A stretch of DNA of 64,000 nt from Pedobacter chinensis. Its GTDB lineage: Bacteria > Bacteroidota > Bacteroidia > Sphingobacteriales > Sphingobacteriaceae. Made by a program: the position numbers and the translations under genes. A model generated the notes under the pieces. The model was given only the letters and a program-made list of their open reading frames with translations, did no database searches and was not told the DNA's origin. Positions 60,661 to 64,000 of the stretch are shown here, piece after piece. The stretch is taken from contig NZ_QPKV01000003.1 of NCBI RefSeq assembly GCF_003339865.1, positions 496,001 to 560,000 of the forward strand, read 5' to 3'. Each line of letters opens with the position of its first letter. The first letter of the stretch is position 1.

Positions 60661-62748
60661 ATGGGATTAATGACATTTTTGCGTAACCGTGCTGGCTATA
60701 TCTTAGTCTTTGCAATTGGTTTTGCAATTGTTGCATTTTTAGTAGGCGATGCAATTAACGTGGGTAAGCCTTTTTGGTCGGCAAACCAAAAGGTAGTAGG
60801 TACGGTTGACGGTAATGAAATCAGCATTGATGATTTTCAACCAAAAGTAGATCAGAGTTTAAACCAGTATAAACAACAGTTTGGCGGAAGCTTAAATCCG
60901 CAAATGACTGCAATGGCTGTTGATCAGGCCTGGAATGCTGAATTAGCTGGCGTACTATTAAATAAAGAATATGAGCGTTTAGGCTTAACGGTTTCAGAAG
61001 ATGAATTATTTGATCTGTTACAAGGTCAAAACCCAAGTCCCTTAATTAAACAATACTTTTCAAATCCTCAAACAGGACAGTTGGATCGTGTTACTTTAAT
61101 GAACTTCCTTAAGTCTAAAGATCCACAGGCTTTGCAACAATCAAATATGTTGCAGCAGGAAATCAAAAACCAATCCTTACAAGCTAAATACTCTAATTTA
61201 ATCCGCAACTCTGTTTACGTGACTTCATTGGAAGCAACTGATGAGTATGTAAACCGGAATAAACTGGCTAACTTCAAATATGTAAGTTTAGATTACAGTT
61301 CAATTCCTGATGCATCAGTTAAATTAACCGATGCAGATTATGCTGCATTTTATGATGAAAATAAAGCACGTTTTAACAATCCGCAGGAAACACGTTCTTT
61401 TGACTATGTTTCTTTCAGCATAAGTCCAACAGCAGCAGATTCATTAGCCATTAAAACACAAATTGAAAAAATTGCAGCAGATTTCAGGGTTTCTAAAAAT
61501 GATTCGCTTTTTGCAGCGATCAATTCTGATGTTAAAGTACCATTCACTTATTTATCAAAAGGTAAATTAGGAGATCAGGCTTTAGATTCAGCATTGTTTT
61601 CTTTACCTGCGGGAAGCTTTTACGGCCCTAAATTATCTGGTAATTCTTATAAATTAGTGAAGGTAATCGACACTCGTTTCTCTCCGGATTCAGTTAAAGT
61701 TCGTCACATTTTAATTGACCCAACCAAAGCTGGAGAAGAAGACAGAGCGGCTAAATTAGCTGATTCATTAAAAGGATTGATTTCAAAAGGTGGTAATTTT
61801 GCTGAACTGGCGAAAAATTATAGTGTAGACGGATCTAAAGATCAAGGTGGAGAGTTACCAGTTTTCTCTCGAGGCCAAATGGTTCCTGAATTTGAAAACG
61901 CTGCATTTGATGGTAAAACCGGAGATCTTAAAGTAGTAAAATCTCAGTTTGGTTATCACATTATAAAAATCGAAAAACAAATCGGCTCTTCTAAAGTAGC
62001 TAAATTGGCTTATATCGAGAAAACTTTGGGTGCCAGCAGCAAAACACAGGCCGCTGCATATAAAGCGGCGAGCAACTTCTTAAATGAGGTTAAAGGAAAA
62101 GACTTCGCTAAATACGCACAGGAAAAAGGCTTAAAACTTGCTGTTGCTGATAAAATTGCGGCAACTCAAGGTTTCGCAGCAGGCTTGGATAATCCCCGTA
62201 AATTAATTCAGGATGCTTATGCAGCAGATAAAGGCGATGTTTTACCTGAAATCTACACTATGACCAATGAATACGTGGTTGCCCGTTTAACCGCTGTAAA
62301 TCCAAAAGGGATTTTACCTTTAGATGCTGTTAAAAAAGAAATTCAGCCATTGGTGCTTAATGAAGTTAAGGCTAAAATGTTAAAAGAAAAATTCATTGGG
62401 GCAGGGAAAGCAAGTTTAGATCAAATTGCATCTAAAGTTGGTGGAACAGTTAACCCGGTTCAAAATATTGTTTTTGCAAATCCGGTAATTCCTGGTGTTG
62501 CGCAAGAAAATAAATTAGTGGGCAGTGTATTTGGTGCTCAACCAGGTAAAGTATCTGCTCCGGTAGCAGGCGATCGTGGTGTTTATGTTTTCACAGTTGA
62601 TGGATTTACAAATCCGGCTCCAATTGCGAACATGTTTAAACAAAAAGAAAGCATGCTTTTAAGTTTGGGTCAGCGTTCAGGGCAGGCAGCTTTCCAGGCT
62701 TTGATTGATCATGCTACCATAAAAGACAATCGTGTGAAATTCTATTAA
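60661..62748 (+). CDS. SurA/PpiD-type peptidyl-prolyl isomerase
   Basis: The 695-residue protein has an N-terminal transmembrane helix (about 12-32), a SurA_N-type chaperone region (about 40-200), a parvulin domain (about 345-440: VRHILIDP, then DGSKDQGGELPVFSRGQMVPEFE and FGYHIIKIEKQ), and a long C-terminal region. It is the PpiD-type foldase of Bacteroidota, anchored in the inner membrane with its domains in the periplasm. TATCTTGC at about 60613 is a near -7 box. A terminator follows at 62769-62802. Confidence 0.93.
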   Translation: MGLMTFLRNRAGYILVFAIGFAIVAFLVGDAINVGKPFWSANQKVVGTVDGNEISIDDFQPKVDQSLNQYKQQFGGSLNPQMTAMAVDQAWNAELAGVLLNKEYERLGLTVSEDELFDLLQGQNPSPLIKQYFSNPQTGQLDRVTLMNFLKSKDPQALQQSNMLQQEIKNQSLQAKYSNLIRNSVYVTSLEATDEYVNRNKLANFKYVSLDYSSIPDASVKLTDADYAAFYDENKARFNNPQETRSFDYVSFSISPTAADSLAIKTQIEKIAADFRVSKNDSLFAAINSDVKVPFTYLSKGKLGDQALDSALFSLPAGSFYGPKLSGNSYKLVKVIDTRFSPDSVKVRHILIDPTKAGEEDRAAKLADSLKGLISKGGNFAELAKNYSVDGSKDQGGELPVFSRGQMVPEFENAAFDGKTGDLKVVKSQFGYHIIKIEKQIGSSKVAKLAYIEKTLGASSKTQAAAYKAASNFLNEVKGKDFAKYAQEKGLKLAVADKIAATQGFAAGLDNPRKLIQDAYAADKGDVLPEIYTMTNEYVVARLTAVNPKGILPLDAVKKEIQPLVLNEVKAKMLKEKFIGAGKASLDQIASKVGGTVNPVQNIVFANPVIPGVAQENKLVGSVFGAQPGKVSAPVAGDRGVYVFTVDGFTNPAPIANMFKQKESMLLSLGQRSGQAAFQALIDHATIKDNRVKFY

Positions 62749-62768
62749 ATAGAAATTACGTAATTTTG

Positions 62769-62802
62769 TAACCGTTCTAACTTTAGTTGGAACGGTTTTT
62801 TT
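62769..62802 (+). terminator. Rho-independent terminator of the PpiD-type gene
   Basis: The 12-bp stem AACCGTTCTAAC/GTTGGAACGGTT (one wobble pair) with a TTTA loop is followed by TTTTTT. Confidence 0.88.
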
Positions 62803-62812
62803 ATTTATAGCC

Positions 62813-63328
62813 ATGGAGATCCAAGAAAATATTATTAATAAAGTAGCCAACAGTGGTTTAATTACTTTAAATCTGGAAGATTTTTATCATAAAGGCGAAA
62901 GAGTGCTTTATGATATTAAGGATAATCTTTTTCACGGATTAATGTTGAAAGAAAAAGATTTCAGAACTTTTATTAAGGAACATGACTGGGCGCAATATCA
63001 GGATAAAAATGTGGCAATCATTTGCTCTGCTGATGCTATTGTTCCAACCTGGGCTTATATGTTGCTAGCCAATAGGCTACAACCTTATGCCAATGAGGTG
63101 GTGTTTGGTGGATTAGAAACTTTAGAGGCGGTGATGTTCGCTAAAGCATTAGGTAAAATCAATCCTCAGGATTATGCCAATGAGCGTGTAGTGGTAAAAG
63201 GATGTGGCGATATCGATATTCCGGTATCGGCTTATGTTGAGGTTACTAACCTGCTTACGCCTGTAGTTAAAAGCATCATGTTCGGAGAACCTTGTTCTAC
63301 AGTTCCTGTGTTTAAAAGAAAAGATTAA
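62813..63328 (+). CDS. DUF2480 family protein
   Basis: The 171-residue protein is recognised by GLITLNLEDFYHKGERVLYDI, HDWAQYQDKNVAIICSADAIVP and VKGCGDIDIPVSAYVE, the pattern of DUF2480, a conserved Bacteroidota protein of unknown function that is often encoded near Fe-S or metal-homeostasis genes. It carries two cysteines (near 131 and 161). No iron-sulfur gene is adjacent here. It has no signal peptide. Confidence 0.93.
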   Translation: MEIQENIINKVANSGLITLNLEDFYHKGERVLYDIKDNLFHGLMLKEKDFRTFIKEHDWAQYQDKNVAIICSADAIVPTWAYMLLANRLQPYANEVVFGGLETLEAVMFAKALGKINPQDYANERVVVKGCGDIDIPVSAYVEVTNLLTPVVKSIMFGEPCSTVPVFKRKD

Positions 63329-63422
63329 TTTTTGGTTTGCTTTTTGCATATATCGTAATGATTACAACATTTTAAACGTTTATACATTGTTGCAATCAGC
63401 ACACACGAAACAACACAAGCAA

Positions 63423-64000
63423 ATGAAAAAATTAATCTTATTACTCATACTGGGCTTTGGAATGTTCCAGCCTCGTGCACAGGAGTTGCCGCTAAAGAAG
63501 GAACCTGTTTTTCAGGAAGGCGAAACATTACAATACAGGTTAAGGTATGGTTTTATCACAGCTGCTGAGGCCACGATAAAGGTTACGAATTCTGACTTGA
63601 AATTTGATAATAAACCCACTTATAAATTAACTGTTGATGCCCAAACATCTGGCACCTTTGATATCTTCTACAAGATCAGAGATCACTATGATTCTTATAT
63701 TGATAAAACAGATTTATTGCCTTATTTCTATCAGGAGAACATACGTGAGGCCAGTTATACAAGGCAGGATAAAGCCAGGTTTAATCAGGATGGTAAAAAA
63801 ATTGTATCTAACAGGGGTAATTTTACCACACCAACAAACCAAACCTTTGACCTGGTTTCTGCCTACTATTTTGCCAGAAGTTTAGATATTTCTAAACTGA
63901 AGGTGGGCGATAGTTTTAAACTTAATTATTTCCTCCAGGATGAAGTATCAGCCCTGGAAATTGAATATGTTGGTAAAGAAACCATAAAATCTAAACTGGG
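63423..64000 (+). CDS. DUF3108 family protein (3' partial)
   Basis: From the ATG at 63423 the frame remains open to the window edge (192 codons). A signal peptide (about 1-20, LILLLILGFGMFQPRAQ) precedes the DUF3108 pattern: FQEGETLQYRLRYGFITAAEATI, then KIRDHYDSYIDKTDLLPYFY and FDLVSAYYFARSLDI. These are secreted beta-rich proteins of unknown function. The C-terminal part is outside the window. Confidence 0.88.
   Translation, partial: MKKLILLLILGFGMFQPRAQELPLKKEPVFQEGETLQYRLRYGFITAAEATIKVTNSDLKFDNKPTYKLTVDAQTSGTFDIFYKIRDHYDSYIDKTDLLPYFYQENIREASYTRQDKARFNQDGKKIVSNRGNFTTPTNQTFDLVSAYYFARSLDISKLKVGDSFKLNYFLQDEVSALEIEYVGKETIKSKL

Noticed and set aside
1..64000. CRISPR arrays, tRNA or rRNA genes, complete insertion sequences, prophage genes
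   Set aside because: I looked for regular spaced repeats, cloverleaf-like ends, transposase or phage-type proteins and saw none. A tRNA scan was not possible, so a single tRNA could have been missed.

Overview
The window is chromosomal DNA of a member of Bacteroidota, most likely Sphingobacteriaceae and close to Pedobacter. The signs are a type IX secretion outer-membrane protein (PorV), Bacteroidota-typical families (DUF2480, DUF4834, DUF6427, DUF6702, DUF2961/GH172, DUF3472), A-rich leaders with few Shine-Dalgarno sites, and many promoters of the TAnnTTTG (-7) type. The genus is inferred from protein style and was not checked by a search. I see no rRNA, tRNA, CRISPR array, complete insertion sequence or prophage. 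Both edge genes are cut: porV at the left and a DUF3108 gene at the right.

Layout. 1-4.7 kb holds porV, ispF, a membrane protein, a pirin, a YceI protein, a Crp-type regulator and a FeoB-associated Cys-rich peptide. 4.8-11.1 kb is the most distinctive region: a minus-strand gene set coding for an alpha/beta hydrolase, an ATP-grasp ligase, a GCS2-type carboxylate-amine ligase, a class I glutamine-amidotransferase-like protein and a second, divergent ATP-grasp-like protein, with another esterase divergently transcribed. It looks like a pathway that builds, trims or releases an amide-linked small molecule or peptide. 11.3-18.7 kb holds typA, a tandem pair of lipid A acyltransferase genes (the first interrupted by an amber codon), a serine hydrolase, a kinase-like orphan and a DJ-1/PfpI protein. 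18.9-32.2 kb is mainly a glycan locus (three glycosyltransferases, three methyltransferases, a flippase, an alpha-L-fucosidase) interleaved with a tricorn-like protease and two gene remnants: a truncated DUF1016 nuclease gene and a decayed toxin-antitoxin operon.

32-47 kb holds a HAD nucleotidase, a frameshifted phosphatase gene, upp, a GH172 enzyme, a polysaccharide-deacetylase-like protein without its catalytic aspartates, the DUF6702/HupE/M1 peptidase group, an AAA ATPase-nuclease gene framed by identical palindromes, uvrB, and small genes (YwbE, a TonB-plug-like secreted protein, DUF4834). 47.5-50.4 kb is a minus-strand set (GbsR/MarR regulator, DCC-family membrane protein, TIGR01777 epimerase, SRPBCC protein) with two copies of one inverted-repeat operator. 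50.5-64 kb holds an alginate-lyase-like protein, a YfhO membrane protein, a 31-codon membrane microprotein, an LpxH-like phosphatase, a glycosyltransferase, DUF6427, coaX with an overlapping upstream ORF, an outer-membrane protein, lptC, a PpiD/SurA-type foldase, DUF2480 and DUF3108.

Several genes serve the envelope: PorV, the LpxL-type acyltransferases, LpxH-like phosphatase, LptC, PpiD and the glycan locus. Four loci (about 13.7, 19.6, 24.7 and 33.0 kb) are visibly broken. A recurrent pattern is a -7 box ending 3-5 nt before the start codon, which predicts leaderless or near-leaderless mRNAs.
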